A stretch of 64,000 nt of DNA from Frondihabitans sp. PhB188 (lineage in GTDB: Bacteria; Actinomycetota; Actinomycetes; Actinomycetales; Microbacteriaceae), in the NCBI RefSeq assembly GCF_003752365.1, contig NZ_RJUO01000001.1:1-64000 (forward strand), given 5' to 3'. Of the stretch, positions 63,608 through 64,000 are shown piece by piece. How positions within the stretch are numbered: the stretch's first letter is position 1; every line of letters starts with the position of its first letter. The position numbers were made by a program, and so were the translations under genes. The notes under the pieces were generated by a model. That model did not search any database. It worked only from the letters and a program-made list of their open reading frames with translations, and was not told the DNA's origin.

Positions 63608-64000
63608 CTACATACGCGCAAGCAGTTCAGTCTTTTTGGCTGTGAACTCTTCTTCGGTCAATATGCCGGCGTCCCGAAGCGAGGCAAGTTTTGAAAGCTG
63701 ATCAGCGACGTCGATCTGGCTGGGATCGATGGCTTGATTCGTGCCGTCCTGCTTTCGATCTTTGATCAATCCAGAGACAAGGGAGAATGCCTGTTCCGTC
63801 AACGTCGGAGGCTCTCCGGTATCGGAGGTCACAACCTCGGTGGCGGTGACATTGGGGACGATCGCTGTGTCTGGCGACCGGAGTTCACCCAGGATGAGTT
63901 CGAAGTGTGTGAAGAGTTTGTCGGGAAGCTTGAGAAGCGACTGTTGACCGTCAGCCCAGTCAATACGGACAGTGTGGGGCGGCCGCGTCGTCGTATCGAA
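63608..64000 (-). CDS. SHOCT-domain protein, partial (5' end beyond window)
   Basis: The minus-strand frame is open from the window edge to a stop at 63608, giving 130 residues of the C-terminus. It ends in a SHOCT domain (DQLSKLASLRDAGILTEEEF then AKKTELLARM), a short oligomerisation tail. The visible upstream part (VRIDWADGQQSLLKLPDKLF) is unlike known families to me. An internal GTG at 63832 would give a 74-residue form, but the open frame continues without break, so I take the longer one. The 124 bases before it hold no signal. Confidence 0.7.
   Translation of the reverse strand, partial: FDTTTRPPHTVRIDWADGQQSLLKLPDKLFTHFELILGELRSPDTAIVPNVTATEVVTSDTGEPPTLTEQAFSLVSGLIKDRKQDGTNQAIDPSQIDVADQLSKLASLRDAGILTEEEFTAKKTELLARM

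Overview
The window is high-GC DNA from an actinobacterium, most likely Microbacteriaceae (Micrococcales). That family call is an inference from gene order and protein character, not from a database match. It opens with the 3' end of a 5S rRNA. A long plus-strand housekeeping run follows (about 0.3-17 kb): an RGG/TPR protein, HAD hydrolase, a 52-residue protein, tlyA, nadK, recN, pyrG, a NUDIX hydrolase, xerD, a ParA-type ATPase, scpA, scpB, rluB, tyrA, cmk and der. Many of these genes overlap by 4-11 bases and are probably translationally coupled.

The stretch 17-45.6 kb is more accessory. It holds an HxlR regulator divergent from an MFS exporter, a copper amine oxidase with a His-rich N-terminus, a small lipoprotein, tRNA-Pro(GGG), an aldo/keto reductase, a DEAD-box RNA helicase, an APC permease and a BCCT transporter. 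It continues with a RecQ helicase carrying a phosphoribosyltransferase-like tail, a SWIM/SNF2 helicase, a molybdopterin oxidoreductase, an operon of one AAA/TPR ATPase with two paralogous TPR-membrane proteins, and murJ. Its intergenic gaps hold locus-specific palindromic repeats, and many genes have a TANNNT-N6-start (leaderless) promoter.

About 45.7-61.2 kb looks like an acquired defence island. It has lower GC in parts, a decayed serine recombinase at the left edge and a dead IS3 element in the middle. The most interesting unit is a tight three-gene operon: an SPPY-type DNA methyltransferase, a protein with an Hsp90/MutL-type ATPase at one end and a histidine-kinase core at the other, and a receiver-domain protein with an unknown C-terminus. 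I do not recognise this combination as a described system. A type I restriction-modification set (hsdM, hsdS, hsdR), an unknown gene and an Mrr-like restriction endonuclease follow.

The last 2.8 kb returns to native-looking DNA: a VWA protein divergent from an ADP-ribosylglycohydrolase fused to a dual-specificity phosphatase, with two identical-architecture operators between them, and a partial SHOCT-domain gene cut by the window edge.

Two DNA-level signals run through the native parts and are missing from the island. One is the 12-mer GCGCAGGAACTC, which recurs in either strand and in several reading frames. The other is a TGTGGAtAAC box placed 36-38 nt before four start codons.
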